DNA from: Planctomycetota bacterium
Lineage (GTDB): Bacteria; Planctomycetota; UBA1135; GCA-002686595
Assembly (NCBI GenBank): GCA_020638855.1
Contig: JACKHT010000008.1
Coordinates: 62,001 to 126,000, forward strand
Direction: 5' to 3'
DNA: 64,000 nt
Below are positions 9,914 through 17,525 of this stretch, in pieces. The position numbers were made by a program, and so were the translations under genes. The notes under the pieces were generated by a model that made no database searches, was not told where the DNA came from, and saw nothing but the letters and a program-made list of their open reading frames with translations. Every line of letters starts with the position of its first letter. Positions within the stretch are counted from its first letter, which is position 1.

Positions 9914-10861
9914 TCAGGCGCCGGCCCACGCGGCGGGTATGGCCACCGCCGGGTTCGAGCGTTGCGGGCCGGGAGTAGGCCAAGCAAACGAGGGCGCGAA
10001 ACTAGCTGCGCTTTGCGCGCGACCCGCCATTCCCAGGGATTGGGCAGCCCAAGCCACAATTTCGAATGGGTCCACGCCTTGTTCGCGCAGTGCGCTGAGC
10101 GAGTGGGCCCCGCTGCGTTTGGCGAGCCGGCGCCCATCCGGGTCCCCCACCAACGCGAGGTGCCACCAGCGCGGGGGCGTGATGTCCAGCTCGCGCATCA
10201 GCGCCAGTTGTTGGAACGTGCTCAACACCAAATCCTCGCCCCGCACCACTTGGTTGACGCCAGCGGCGGCGTCGTCCACCACCACACCCAGTTGGTACGC
10301 GGCACGACCCGCCTTGGTCCAGATCACGAAGTCTCCCGATTCGGCTTCTAGATCGGATACCTGCGGCCCCAATAGCTCGTCGCTCCAACGCAAGACGCCG
10401 ATGCCCTGGGTGTTCAGCCGCCAAGCAGGCTCGCGCCCCGAAGCCCTCCACGCCGCTTGCGCATCGGAAAACCGGCCACGACAGGTCCCCGGATACACCG
10501 GCCCGGTTTCCCCCAGGTGCGGTGCCGAGGCGGCTCGCTCGATATCGCGGCGAGTGCACACGCACGGGTACGCCCGGCCGGCGGCCACCAAACGGGCCAG
10601 GGCCGCTTCGTGCTGGGCTTGCAGGTCGGTTTGCAGGATGGGCGCACCATCCCAGTCCAGACCCAACCATGCCAGGTCCTCGAGGATGCCCTGCACGTAC
10701 TCCGGCCGCGAACGGGACTCGTCCAGGTCTTCGATGCGGAGCACCACGCTTCCGCCCGCATGTCGCGCACTCCACCACGCCGCCAAGAACGAGCGCGCGT
10801 GGCCCAGGTGCAAGCGGCCCGTCGGGCTAGGGGCCAAGCGGCCGATCACGGGTTCGGACAT
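9914..10861 (-). CDS. gluQ: Glutamyl-Q tRNA(Asp) synthetase
   Basis: 315 aa from ATG 10861. It is a paralogue of the GluRS catalytic core without the anticodon-binding domain. It activates glutamate and transfers it to the queuosine base at the wobble position of tRNA-Asp. Visible are the class I HIGH-type motif LHLGHARS (residues ~17-24), the zinc-site pattern CVC...YPGTC (C-x-C then Y-x3-C, as in E. coli YadB), LRIEDLDESR, and the KMSKS-like loop AKRSGAHS. Length and motifs fit the GluQ-RS family. The next element upstream is the attL end of the prophage. Confidence 0.93.
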   Translation of the reverse strand: MSEPVIGRLAPSPTGRLHLGHARSFLAAWWSARHAGGSVVLRIEDLDESRSRPEYVQGILEDLAWLGLDWDGAPILQTDLQAQHEAALARLVAAGRAYPCVCTRRDIERAASAPHLGETGPVYPGTCRGRFSDAQAAWRASGREPAWRLNTQGIGVLRWSDELLGPQVSDLEAESGDFVIWTKAGRAAYQLGVVVDDAAAGVNQVVRGEDLVLSTFQQLALMRELDITPPRWWHLALVGDPDGRRLAKRSGAHSLSALREQGVDPFEIVAWAAQSLGMAGRAQSAASFAPSFAWPTPGPQRSNPAVAIPAAWAGA

Positions 10862-11207
10862 GGTGCTATCCCAACATGCGAACCCAGCACTTCCCAGGGG
10901 TCCCGCGTGATTCCAGGGTCGGCTCTTGGCTCCCAGGCAGGAAAGGGGCGCGAGGGTCTCCCCATTCCCTAGCAATGCTCAAGCCCCGGCTCCAGGTGGC
11001 CGGGTTGCAAGCACGCTGCGTCGGCCCCAAGGACCGAGCGGACCGTTCCCGATCGCTCTGGGCAGCAAGAACTGCCCACTCTTCGGCTTCTGGAGAGGCC
11101 AATGCCCATGGGCTAAGGCTTCAGATGACCTCCCGCTTGAATCGTGGAACACCCAACCACAACACCCAAACACACCACCCAAACACACCACCCAAACAGG
11201 AGTCAAG
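10862..11207. other. Host intergenic segment left of the prophage
   Basis: This is the host flank between gluQ and attL. No coding frame with convincing composition is present. It should contain the gluQ promoter. At its right end it holds a short tandem repeat that abuts the attachment site. Confidence 0.6.
11158..11196. repeat. Three tandem 13-bp repeats next to attL
   Basis: Two exact copies of CACACCACCCAAA (11171-11183, 11184-11196) follow one diverged copy (11158-11170). They end 11 bp before the attL core, on the host side of the junction. Confidence 0.75.
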
Positions 11208-11226
11208 GTGGCTCCCCGAGTAGGAC
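11208..11226. other. attL core
   Basis: GTGGCTCCCCGAGTAGGAC is identical to 58939-58957, which is the 3' end of the tRNA-Asn gene. This copy is not part of an intact tRNA, so it is the left attachment junction left by integration. Confidence 0.9.
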
Positions 11227-11323
11227 ACTCGCCCCCTCTTCCTGGACGAAAGCCGACCACTTTCGGCCACCAAGAGACAGCCCTGGACACCCCTTCACGC
11301 GCTTCCGGGAGGGAGCGCGAAAC

Positions 11324-11345
11324 CAACTAGGCTCCAACTAGGCTC
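11324..11345. repeat. Probable integrase arm-type sites, left end
   Basis: Two abutting copies of CAACTAGGCTC (11324-11334, 11335-11345) lie about 100 bp inside attL. The same word occurs, in the same orientation, in the last 150 bp of the prophage. Direct repeats flanking the core are the usual layout of arm-binding sites for the integrase N-terminal domain. Confidence 0.7.
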
Positions 11346-11389
11346 CGTGGCTTTCCGATTCCGGATTCCGTTACGCGACCAAGACCCCG

Positions 11390-12349
11390 ATGGCCAGACC
11401 CACCAGCGCATACCAGGCAATTCTCCGTTCCGCCCTCGATAGCCAAAAACTGCAGGGGGTCGACGAAGGGTCAGAGCTTCTGTTCTTCAAGCTGCTGATG
11501 GCTTCGGACTCGAGGGGGCGATTCTTCGGGAGCGCCTTCCAAGTCCTGGCCCGCGTACTGTCCGTGCGCGCAGAGCGTGGCTCCATCGCGATCGAGGAGG
11601 TGGAGGGCCGCCTGGAGGCGCTTGCGCAGGCGGGGCTGATCAGGCGATACCAGGCGGGCGGCTCGGTGTATCTCGAGATTGTGAACTACTTCGAACCCGC
11701 CAACCGCGGGCGGCAGAGCGAGAAGTTCCCCGACCCCGCAACCGGCGAAGACCTGGCCGGCGGCGCGACGGTCCCCACTTCGGGGACGAAGAAGTCCCCG
11801 CGCCGTCCCCGTAGTAGGGCGAAGCGTGGGGACCCCACAGAAACAGAGACCGAGACAGAAACAGAGACCGAGAATACCCCTCCGGGGGGGGTTGCTCCGC
11901 AACCGCAACCACCCGGGCGAGCCCCCATGCCAAAATCGATTCAGCGAGAGCTCGAGCGCGGCATGGAGATCCTCGCGGACCTTTGCGCGAACGGCGGGCT
12001 TTCACCGCCAGGCAGGGAAATCCTCGAGGCCGTGCTGGTAGCCCGCTGTGAGTCCGTGACCGCCAAAGCGGACCTTGGCTTGCCGACGACCAGCCGAGGC
12101 TGGGCAACCCTGGCAGGGAAGGTCCAGGCGGATATCCCTGTGGCGACCAAGGCTCTGGAGCTCTTCGAGTCGGCGGGCGGCAAGCGCTTCGGGAACTACC
12201 TGCGCATGGCGGCCGAGGAGTTCACCACCCCGAGCCGGGCGCCGGCGGCGCCCGGTAGCGGCCAAGGCATTCTCGAGGGAATGGCACTCGCTCGGGCCCG
12301 CAGAATCGGGCAATTGAACCCTAAACCTGGAGGAGCCGATGCTATCTGA
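11390..12349 (+). CDS. Phage replication initiator-like protein (N-terminal winged helix)
   Basis: 319 aa. Residues ~1-105 look like the winged-helix domain of phage replisome organisers (FFKLLMASDSRGRFFGSAFQVLARVLSVR ... VEGRLEALAQAGLIRRY ... VYLEIVNYFEPAN). The middle (~110-185) is a low-complexity linker with a run of alternating Thr-Glu. The C-terminal part (~190-290) is helical and may contact helicase or primase. It is the first gene of the rightward left-arm operon and overlaps the next gene by 11 bases, in the position of lambda O-type genes. As in lambda, a repeat cluster that could be the origin lies in its middle. The function is inferred from architecture and position. Confidence 0.6.
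   Translation: MARPTSAYQAILRSALDSQKLQGVDEGSELLFFKLLMASDSRGRFFGSAFQVLARVLSVRAERGSIAIEEVEGRLEALAQAGLIRRYQAGGSVYLEIVNYFEPANRGRQSEKFPDPATGEDLAGGATVPTSGTKKSPRRPRSRAKRGDPTETETETETETENTPPGGVAPQPQPPGRAPMPKSIQRELERGMEILADLCANGGLSPPGREILEAVLVARCESVTAKADLGLPTTSRGWATLAGKVQADIPVATKALELFESAGGKRFGNYLRMAAEEFTTPSRAPAAPGSGQGILEGMALARARRIGQLNPKPGGADAI
11771..11872. other. Candidate phage replication origin inside the initiator gene
   Basis: Five GTCCCC/GGGGAC hexamers start at 11771, 11782, 11794, 11805 and 11828, so they are spaced 11, 12, 11 and 23 bp, in phase with the helix. Next to them lies a purine-rich exact 18-bp tandem repeat (11837-11854, 11855-11872). Clustered phased sites beside a distinct-composition repeat, in the linker-coding part of the initiator gene, mimic lambda ori within gene O. 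Confidence 0.45.
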
Positions 12350-12902
12350 AATCGAAGCCATGGAGGTTCTTGCCCCCGTCCTCGCGATGGCCGGGGGAAA
12401 TGATCTCGATCGGGGCGCACTTGCGGCCTCGATTACCGATGCGTACATCCAAGCCGTCGAGCAGTTTGCACCTGGGATTGCTCGCGAAGGAGTCCGCCGA
12501 GCGTGTGCCAAGCAAACATCTGGCTGGCGGCCAAGCCCACAGCAGGTCGAGGCTGCCTGCAAGGCCGAGCTCGAGGACGCCGCCTTCGCGTACGTCGAGC
12601 GAGCCAAGAGGCTGCTCCCGTGGAGCCCTGAGCAAGCCACGGCCTACAACCGCCTTTCGAATGAGGAGCGCTGGAAATGGTGGATCGAGCGGTTCGAGGG
12701 CTTCTACTGCGTGAGTTGGGATTCCATGAGCCGCGCGCGCTCCAATGTTGACCGCGCGCGAATGCTTCCCGGTTGGGAGCGCATCGAAGGCTCTGCCCGG
12801 GAGACCCAATCCGCTATTGCGGCAACGCTTGACGCGGTGCTGCTCAACGCCAAGCGAAGCCAACTGGAGGCGATCGATGAACGAAGACCAGAAAGTGCGT
12901 GA
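12339..12902 (+). CDS. Phage protein, possible helicase loader
   Basis: 187 aa, helical and soluble. The N-terminal ~80 residues (ITDAYIQAVEQFAPGIAREG ... GWRPSPQQVEAAC) form a small helical domain reminiscent of phage helicase-loader N-domains, in which a short helical bundle ends in a W/P-rich turn. The remainder is Arg/Glu-rich helices. The start ATG 12339 has GGAGGAG just upstream and overlaps the initiator gene. Position directly after the initiator is the main argument for a role in replication; no Walker motif is present. Confidence 0.5.
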   Translation: MLSEIEAMEVLAPVLAMAGGNDLDRGALAASITDAYIQAVEQFAPGIAREGVRRACAKQTSGWRPSPQQVEAACKAELEDAAFAYVERAKRLLPWSPEQATAYNRLSNEERWKWWIERFEGFYCVSWDSMSRARSNVDRARMLPGWERIEGSARETQSAIAATLDAVLLNAKRSQLEAIDERRPESA

Positions 12903-13134
12903 GCATTCCGAGTGCTATGCTGGCGTTTCGGCTGGCAAGGTAGTGACCCTTGCGCAAATGCTCGAGATTGGCCGCGAGCTCGCCATCCCTGGTGAACTCT
13001 ATTCCCCCTATCACGCCATTCTTGGGGCGCAAGACATTTGGATGAACGACTACTGCCCACGCTGCGGATCTCCGATCAACTGGGCAATCGTCCGTGCGGC
13101 GTCGAACCAAAAGCGCTTGGGAGACGATGAGTAA
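12877..13134 (+). CDS. Small phage protein with a CxxC pair
   Basis: 85 aa from ATG 12877 (GGAGG at 12866-12870), within the 3' end of the preceding gene. CPRCG near residue 67 could be half of a zinc knuckle. The rest is soluble and unrecognised. It sits between the possible loader and a nuclease gene in a tightly overlapping operon, so a role in replication or recombination is possible. Confidence 0.6.
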   Translation: MNEDQKVREHSECYAGVSAGKVVTLAQMLEIGRELAIPGELYSPYHAILGAQDIWMNDYCPRCGSPINWAIVRAASNQKRLGDDE

Positions 13135-13582
13135 GCGCAATTTCTCGGCCCGAGACTTCGCCCGATCAGTGCCCAACGCTAGAAGCTTTCTTGGCTCGGA
13201 AGGGGGCGGGAAGCCGCGCAAGTACCAAAACAAGCGGGTGCAGTATCCTGACGGCCGCGCGTATGACTCGGTGGCCGAAGCGCGCTATGCCTTGCAGCTG
13301 GAGTTCGACCAGCAGCGGGGGTGGATTGTGGGTTTCCTCGAGCAGGTCAGCATTCGAGTCTCGCCCAAGGTCCGGTTTGTCGCAGATTTTGTGGTCTGGA
13401 TGAACACCCTCGAGGGGCTCTCCGTTCGGTGGATCGACGTGAAGGGCAAGGAGACCCCCACCTTCAAGGTCAAGCGCGATGTGATCCAGTCCCGGTACCC
13501 GTTCGTCAAAATCGAGCTCGTCAAGCCGGATTGGGTGTACAAGAACTGCCCCCAGCTGCCGTTTGACGCACAGGTGAACTGA
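13127..13582 (+). CDS. DUF1064-type PD-(D/E)XK nuclease-like protein
   Basis: 151 aa from ATG 13127, overlapping the previous stop. The order of motifs matches DUF1064 phage proteins: KYQNKRVQYPDGRAYDS, EARYALQLEFD with the helix Glu, VRFVADFVVW with the acidic Asp, WIDVKGKETPTFKVKRD with the D-x-K core, then RYPFVKIELVKPDW. This arrangement is a restriction-endonuclease-like fold. The family is found in phage replication/recombination modules and is probably a structure-specific nuclease; the true substrate is not established. Confidence 0.75.
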   Translation: MSKRNFSARDFARSVPNARSFLGSEGGGKPRKYQNKRVQYPDGRAYDSVAEARYALQLEFDQQRGWIVGFLEQVSIRVSPKVRFVADFVVWMNTLEGLSVRWIDVKGKETPTFKVKRDVIQSRYPFVKIELVKPDWVYKNCPQLPFDAQVN

Positions 13583-13620
13583 TTTTTTGTGACGCCCCGC
13601 CGCCCATGTAACTAGGGGGG

Positions 13621-14127
13621 ATGAAGTTCTCCAAACCCATTTTGTGGCTGGGAGCAGCGCTCGCGCTCTTCGCAGCTTCTGTGATCCCTTTGGCATGCAA
13701 CACCCCATACGGCCAGGGGGCGAGTTCCGACCTGGTTGGGGTGCGAGACGACCTGGGCGATGTTGTCCAGGCGGTCCAGAATGGTGACATCACCCTGAAC
13801 GAGGCGGGCAAGCAGTCGGTAGACGCCTTGGTCCGCCGGTGGCAAGACTTTGAGCAACGATCTCGAGAGGAAGCCAATGCAATCCCCGGCCGAGCTACCG
13901 GCGCGCTACTGGACGGCTTGACGGCCCTGCAGACCGGCGGTGCCGGCGCTGGACTGATTGCCTTGATCATGGGGCTATTCCGACCTACCCGAAAGGAACA
14001 GGAAACCCAGATTGCATTGGCATCGAAGACCATCATGGAGGAGCGCAACACCACCAGGCAGGAGCTCCGTACCAAAATCTCCGATCTTGAGAAGCAGCTG
14101 GCGTTGCAACAAAAGCCCCCTGCCTAG
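13621..14127 (+). CDS. Phage lipoprotein with coiled coil (possible lysis/envelope protein)
   Basis: 168 aa. The N-terminus is a lipoprotein signal: positive MKFSK, a hydrophobic core and lipobox IPLAC with Cys at residue ~26. Around residues 108-120 a short hydrophobic stretch (GAGAGLIALIMGLF) may be a second membrane segment. The last ~45 residues form a charged coiled coil. Together with the next gene it forms a membrane-protein pair, which suggests holin/spanin-type functions, but neither matches a known lysis family well. Confidence 0.6.
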   Translation: MKFSKPILWLGAALALFAASVIPLACNTPYGQGASSDLVGVRDDLGDVVQAVQNGDITLNEAGKQSVDALVRRWQDFEQRSREEANAIPGRATGALLDGLTALQTGGAGAGLIALIMGLFRPTRKEQETQIALASKTIMEERNTTRQELRTKISDLEKQLALQQKPPA

Positions 14128-14145
14128 TCGTCCGAGTTGAACGAT

Positions 14146-14176
14146 CGCGCGCGGGGTAACTCCCGCGCGCGTGTTT
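14146..14176 (+). terminator. Strong GC hairpin between two membrane-protein genes
   Basis: CGCGCGCGGG (14146-14155) pairs perfectly with CCCGCGCGCG (14162-14171) across a 6-nt loop, followed by TGTTTG. It could end or attenuate the left-arm transcript. Confidence 0.6.
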
Positions 14177-14209
14177 GCATTCCTTGAGTCTTCGCGCACC
14201 AGAGCTCGA

Positions 14210-14659
14210 ATGGAAAACGCTGAACTGAGGTCAATGATCATCACCCTGGCTAAGAGCCAGGACGACAAGCTGCAGGACTACTTGCAGCGCTTCGAAAAGC
14301 GCACTGCGGAAGAGTCTCAGGCGCTCGCTGAGCTCAAAGTAGAGTTGACCCACCTGCGCAAGGACAATGACCGGATCCTGACGGAGCTCGACTCGCTCAA
14401 TCGAACACTCTATCGCGACTCGGCCAGACCCGCCGTTGTGACCCGGATCCAGTCCCTCGAGGCAAAGGCTAGCGAGGCCCGAGAGGCCGATGAACGCCTT
14501 GAGCGCAAGGTCGGCGTGATCTTCTCGAAGCTGGACAAAATCTCGGACAAGCAAGACGCGGCCAAGCACTTCCGCTCCAGCCACCTCTACACGCTCTACG
14601 GGACCCTGGTTACGGCCCTGGCCGGCGTGATCATCGGCCTGATCAAGAAGGGCGATTGA
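14210..14659 (+). CDS. XhlA-like coiled-coil membrane protein
   Basis: 149 aa from ATG 14210; a GTG at 14171 gives a longer form, but it begins at the edge of the hairpin. A long heptad-rich coiled coil (residues ~5-115) is followed by one C-terminal transmembrane helix (YTLYGTLVTALAGVIIGLI) and a basic tail. This is the layout of the XhlA/hemolysin-type accessory proteins found with phage holins. A lysis role is inferred. Its 3' end overlaps the convergent gene by 17 bases. Confidence 0.6.
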   Translation: MENAELRSMIITLAKSQDDKLQDYLQRFEKRTAEESQALAELKVELTHLRKDNDRILTELDSLNRTLYRDSARPAVVTRIQSLEAKASEAREADERLERKVGVIFSKLDKISDKQDAAKHFRSSHLYTLYGTLVTALAGVIIGLIKKGD

Positions 14660-15164
14660 GCCGCTCGAATGCTGCCGAGTCGTACCACTTGCGGCTTGAG
14701 ATAGTGAGCGAGCGCTTGCGCACCGATTCGTCCTCGAGGATCGAGTCCAGGCCGCGCTGCAGGGCCTCGCGGATCATCTTCTCCGGCGCCCACTCGAGGG
14801 GGCAAATGGTCAGCAGGTCAACCATGAAATCGCGGGGAATCTGGTGCTCCGTAAGATCCACGGCCTCCTCAACATAGCCAAGGCGGCGTAGGCGCTTCTG
14901 TTCGCTCCGCCAGGCGATCATCATCTTGCGCCGCACGAGCTTGGGGCGGCTTTCGCCCTTCTTGCGCATGGAATCCAAGGCCTTGAGTTGGTCGGGCGAG
15001 AACGCAATGCGGAGCTCTGTGTCGCGCGGGGTCACCCTCTTGGGCCTCCCCTGCTTCTTGCCGTAAATTCCATGGTAGGTCCGCAGATCCTTGGTGCGCC
15101 CGTGATCACCAGCTCGCACTCCGCAGTTGTTTCCGTTCTTCGATTTGTTCGGCTTGTTCGGCAT
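14643..15164 (-). CDS. Basic phage protein, possible DNA-binding regulator
   Basis: 173 aa, strongly basic. After an Asn/Lys-rich N-terminus, residues ~50-90 (DTELRIAFSPDQLKALDSMRKKGESRPKLVRRK) read like a ribbon-helix-helix segment: a short strand, a helix, a turn and a second helix. The C-terminal half is helical. It is the last gene of the leftward operon, set off by a UUCG terminator-type hairpin just upstream, so it may be expressed separately. Confidence 0.55.
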   Translation of the reverse strand: MPNKPNKSKNGNNCGVRAGDHGRTKDLRTYHGIYGKKQGRPKRVTPRDTELRIAFSPDQLKALDSMRKKGESRPKLVRRKMMIAWRSEQKRLRRLGYVEEAVDLTEHQIPRDFMVDLLTICPLEWAPEKMIREALQRGLDSILEDESVRKRSLTISSRKWYDSAAFERLNRPS

Positions 15165-15167
15165 GGC

Positions 15168-15199
15168 AAGAAATGGGCCGGGACCCGAAGGCCCCGGCC
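15168..15199 (-). terminator. UUCG-tetraloop terminator (leftward)
   Basis: Read on the minus strand, GGCCGGGGCC-TTCG-GGTCCCGGCC forms a 10-bp stem with one G-U pair and a UUCG tetraloop, followed by CATTTCTT. It lies between two leftward genes. Confidence 0.7.
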
Positions 15200-15204
15200 T
15201 ACCT

Positions 15205-15750
15205 TTAGATCCCGGCGCGCTTTACTCCCAACTCGGCCAGCTGGGCTATGTATTGCTCGTATTCGATGCCCGAGCCTGCATCCCACTTGATCAGAAACTC
15301 CATCGCAAGGCGCAGCACATTCGCATTTGCGAGGAATGCCGCAAATTCACGAGGGGACCTGTCTTTGACGCGCTTCACCTCGGAACAGCGCGCCGCGAGC
15401 ATCGACTTCATGACCTGCGCGCGAATCTTCATGCCCTCAGGCACCTCGTCGTTGGGCCAGAATTTAGGGTCAGAGAGTAGCTCGGGCCAGACGGCTAAGA
15501 TCGAGAGGGATGCGCAGCACTTGCACCCACAGACGTAGGGCGCTGGTATGACCTCACCTTCGAAGAACCCCGGTAGTTTGCGGCGGAACTCCACAACCCG
15601 AGGCTGCGAAAGATGGAAAAGAGGCAAATTCGCGTTGTGCCGCTTCACATCAACAACTTGCATCGTGATTCCATCGAGCACGGTCTTGTGTGAAAAGGTG
15701 ACATCGCCAAGGCTGATTTTGTCTGGAGCCTCGTTATGATTGAACTTCAT
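15205..15750 (-). CDS. Uncharacterised phage protein
   Basis: 181 aa, soluble, not recognised. The N-terminal half is beta-rich (SLGDVTFSHKTVLDGITMQVVDVK). A CGCKCCAS cysteine cluster near residue 75 could bind metal. The C-terminal third is helical. Its start overlaps the previous stop as ATGA, so translation is coupled to the upstream gene. Confidence 0.6.
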   Translation of the reverse strand: MKFNHNEAPDKISLGDVTFSHKTVLDGITMQVVDVKRHNANLPLFHLSQPRVVEFRRKLPGFFEGEVIPAPYVCGCKCCASLSILAVWPELLSDPKFWPNDEVPEGMKIRAQVMKSMLAARCSEVKRVKDRSPREFAAFLANANVLRLAMEFLIKWDAGSGIEYEQYIAQLAELGVKRAGI

Positions 15751-16136
15751 ACCGTTGCCCTCCTTGCTCGCATAGCATTGATGCGTGCACGCAGCAATTC
15801 AGCCACCACAGGCGCCAGCGGGTCGTTCACGTCAAGCTTGGGAAGCAGCGTCGTCTCGATGTCCTGAGCCTGCTTCCAGGATAATGCCGAGCGGGTGAAG
15901 AACGCTCCCGCCTGGGCATCAGTCAGAAGCCAACCCAGGCAGGGGTTCGACCATGCCAGCTGCGGGACGGAGACAAGGATGTCGCGCCAAACATCTTCGG
16001 GGACCCACAGGGCTTCACCTTGGTCGAATTGGACGACTAGGGACTCGTGATTGTCCGAGATTGTGCTGATTCGAAGGACCTGCCCAAACCGCGTTTCGTC
16101 GCCCACCTTGGGGCGATCGGGATACCTTTGTTGCAT
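15747..16136 (-). CDS. Uncharacterised phage protein
   Basis: 129 aa from ATG 16136; GTG 16154 gives 6 more residues. Residues ~10-45 look like a small beta barrel (TRFGQVLRIS ... ESLVVQFDQGEALWVPEDVW), and the rest is helical. The start lies on the recurring TGCAACAAAGG word of this operon, and a perfect 18-bp palindrome lies directly upstream, so expression may be controlled here. Confidence 0.55.
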   Translation of the reverse strand: MQQRYPDRPKVGDETRFGQVLRISTISDNHESLVVQFDQGEALWVPEDVWRDILVSVPQLAWSNPCLGWLLTDAQAGAFFTRSALSWKQAQDIETTLLPKLDVNDPLAPVVAELLRARINAMRARRATV

Positions 16137-16154
16137 TTTTAGATAGGGTGACAC

Positions 16155-16172
16155 TGGCGGAACATTCCGCCA
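16155..16172. promoter_or_regulatory. Perfect 18-bp palindrome (candidate operator)
   Basis: TGGCGGAA-CA-TTCCGCCA is fully symmetric over 8+8 bp and lies immediately upstream of a leftward gene start. A dyad this long suits a dimeric repressor; the RHH-like protein encoded next door (16247-16486) is an obvious candidate binder. Confidence 0.5.
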
Positions 16173-16246
16173 CCTACCGAAGAAGCCCGCCGACCTCTAG
16201 GGCCTGGCGGGCGTGGCTCTTGCGCCGTGGGGATTCAGTGATCTCG

Positions 16247-16486
16247 CTACTCTTCGGCTTCCTTCGCGGCAAGGTATGCGCGCCGCCGCTTCGCGGAACG
16301 CAGCCCGATCCGCACCATGCGCATGAGTGTGTCGTTCCGGGTTTCGCCTGGCTCGCTCTCTTCGTCCAATTCCTGGACCAAAAGGGAACCACAGCGGAAC
16401 GTCAACCGCGCCCAGCTTTCACCGGGGCGCAGCTTACCTTTGGGCTTGGGGCCTGGTTTTCGGCGCTCTCTCTTCTTGACCGTCAT
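16247..16486 (-). CDS. Small basic ribbon-helix-helix-like protein
   Basis: 79 aa. A basic N-terminal tail (KKRERRKPGPKPKGK) precedes a strand (WARLTFRCGSLLVQELDEE) and a helix-turn-helix-like pair (ETRNDTLMRMVRIGLRSAKR). This fits the RHH/CopG-type architecture. It probably regulates phage genes; a perfect palindrome lies 75 bp beyond its 3' end. Confidence 0.55.
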   Translation of the reverse strand: MTVKKRERRKPGPKPKGKLRPGESWARLTFRCGSLLVQELDEESEPGETRNDTLMRMVRIGLRSAKRRRAYLAAKEAEE

Positions 16487-16512
16487 GGTGGAATTCTAGG
16501 GGGATTTTGACG

Positions 16513-16541
16513 CTGGCGCCAGGGATTCCCCCCGGCGCCAG
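16513..16541. repeat. Inverted repeat between leftward genes
   Basis: CTGGCGCC pairs with GGCGCCAG across 13 bases. No T-tract follows in either direction, so it may be an operator or mRNA-stability hairpin rather than a terminator. Confidence 0.5.
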
Positions 16542-16559
16542 TTCACAGTATCAGAATCG

Positions 16560-16997
16560 TCAGGGCGTCGACTTCAACTCTCCCGCGTATGCCAGGAAGG
16601 CATTCCAGGCACCCTGGAACTCCTGAGCGCTCTCCAGGATGGCTGGGTCTATTGTGGGCGGTTCGTTGTCCATGTTGATCACAACCAACGGCTCCCCGTC
16701 GTGTGAATAAGGGAGGAAGTGCGCACGCTTGCCATCGCTGGCGTACGCGCCCGGCCCATAGTCGCTGCCAGGTCCATGATTGACCAGGAAGCGTAGTCCC
16801 GAGGCGGCTGCGGGTTGCCAATCGGAATACCCCGCGTAGTTGACCTCCTCTAGGTCAATCGAGATCACGCCAGGCCAATCCACTTCCTCGCTCCATTCCT
16901 CGCGGGACGGAATGTCGATCCATTGGAAGTTGTGGCCCTGGAATTGGGATAGGTCGCGCTCCGCAATGCAGAGGCGAACGAAGCATCGATCACCCAT
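16560..16997 (-). CDS. Uncharacterised phage protein
   Basis: 145 aa, acidic, rich in aromatic residues (FQGHNFQWIDIPSREEWSEEVDW), with no membrane segment. No family is recognised. The start overlaps the upstream stop as TAATG, indicating coupled translation with the DUF6573 gene. Confidence 0.6.
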   Translation of the reverse strand: MGDRCFVRLCIAERDLSQFQGHNFQWIDIPSREEWSEEVDWPGVISIDLEEVNYAGYSDWQPAAASGLRFLVNHGPGSDYGPGAYASDGKRAHFLPYSHDGEPLVVINMDNEPPTIDPAILESAQEFQGAWNAFLAYAGELKSTP

Positions 16998-17425
16998 TAG
17001 AAATCCTCCGGGAATCCGATGGTGATTACGGGATCAGGGGTATCCCCAGGCCCAATGCGGCACTCCAGCTGGTTCTTTCTGCGCGTCGTTCCCGCCCGAT
17101 CAAGGATCAAGGTGTACACCACGCGGGAGCTATCGGGCGCGACCTTACACGCCAGCATCGCCATCCAAATGACATCGTGCAGCCTCCCGCGCTTGTCCTG
17201 ATACCGCGCCCTCCCCGTGTCCGGAATCGTTTCGATGGCAGCCATCAGAGCTCCCGTCACAGCAACCGGAATGGTGAACATTCCCGCAGCCTCCATGGTC
17301 ACATCAAATAGCGCGCCGTCTTGGAGCGCTTGCTCTCGCGTGTAAGCGTGGATGATGGGCGCGTCGGCCCAAAAATCATCGCCACCGGCCCCTGCGGAGC
17401 GCTCGCTCGTCTCATTCGTTTTCAT
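16997..17425 (-). CDS. DUF6573-family protein
   Basis: 142 aa. The core IIHAYTREQALQDGALFDV, then FTIPVAVTGALMAAI, GRLHDVIWMAMLA and the C-terminal PDPVITIGFPEDF, follows the DUF6573 pattern (I-x-x-YTR-Q-A-D-G-L-DV; G-R-DVLWM; PVIT-PED) common on plasmids and phages. The function is unknown. The N-terminus KTNETSER is nearly the same as that of the next gene (RPNETSER), and both share the leader motif upstream of the ATG. Confidence 0.75.
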   Translation of the reverse strand: MKTNETSERSAGAGGDDFWADAPIIHAYTREQALQDGALFDVTMEAAGMFTIPVAVTGALMAAIETIPDTGRARYQDKRGRLHDVIWMAMLACKVAPDSSRVVYTLILDRAGTTRRKNQLECRIGPGDTPDPVITIGFPEDF

Positions 17426-17432
17426 TGTTCAG

Positions 17433-17445
17433 TCCTTTGTTGCAG
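17433..17445 (-). promoter_or_regulatory. CTGCAACAAAGGA leader (ribosome binding site) of the DUF6573 gene
   Basis: On the minus strand CTGCAACAAAGGA ends 7 bases before ATG 17425. AAAGGA serves as Shine-Dalgarno. The same 13-mer precedes two other genes of this operon. Confidence 0.65.
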
Positions 17446-17525
17446 CCGAGACCATTCCCGGCACCCCGAAAGCCCCCACGGAACGAATCCGATCGGGGGC
17501 AAGGGGCCTAGTTTGGGGTTGCGCG

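Noticed and set aside
11158..11196. CRISPR array
   Set aside because: The units are 13 bp with no spacers. No cas genes occur in the window.
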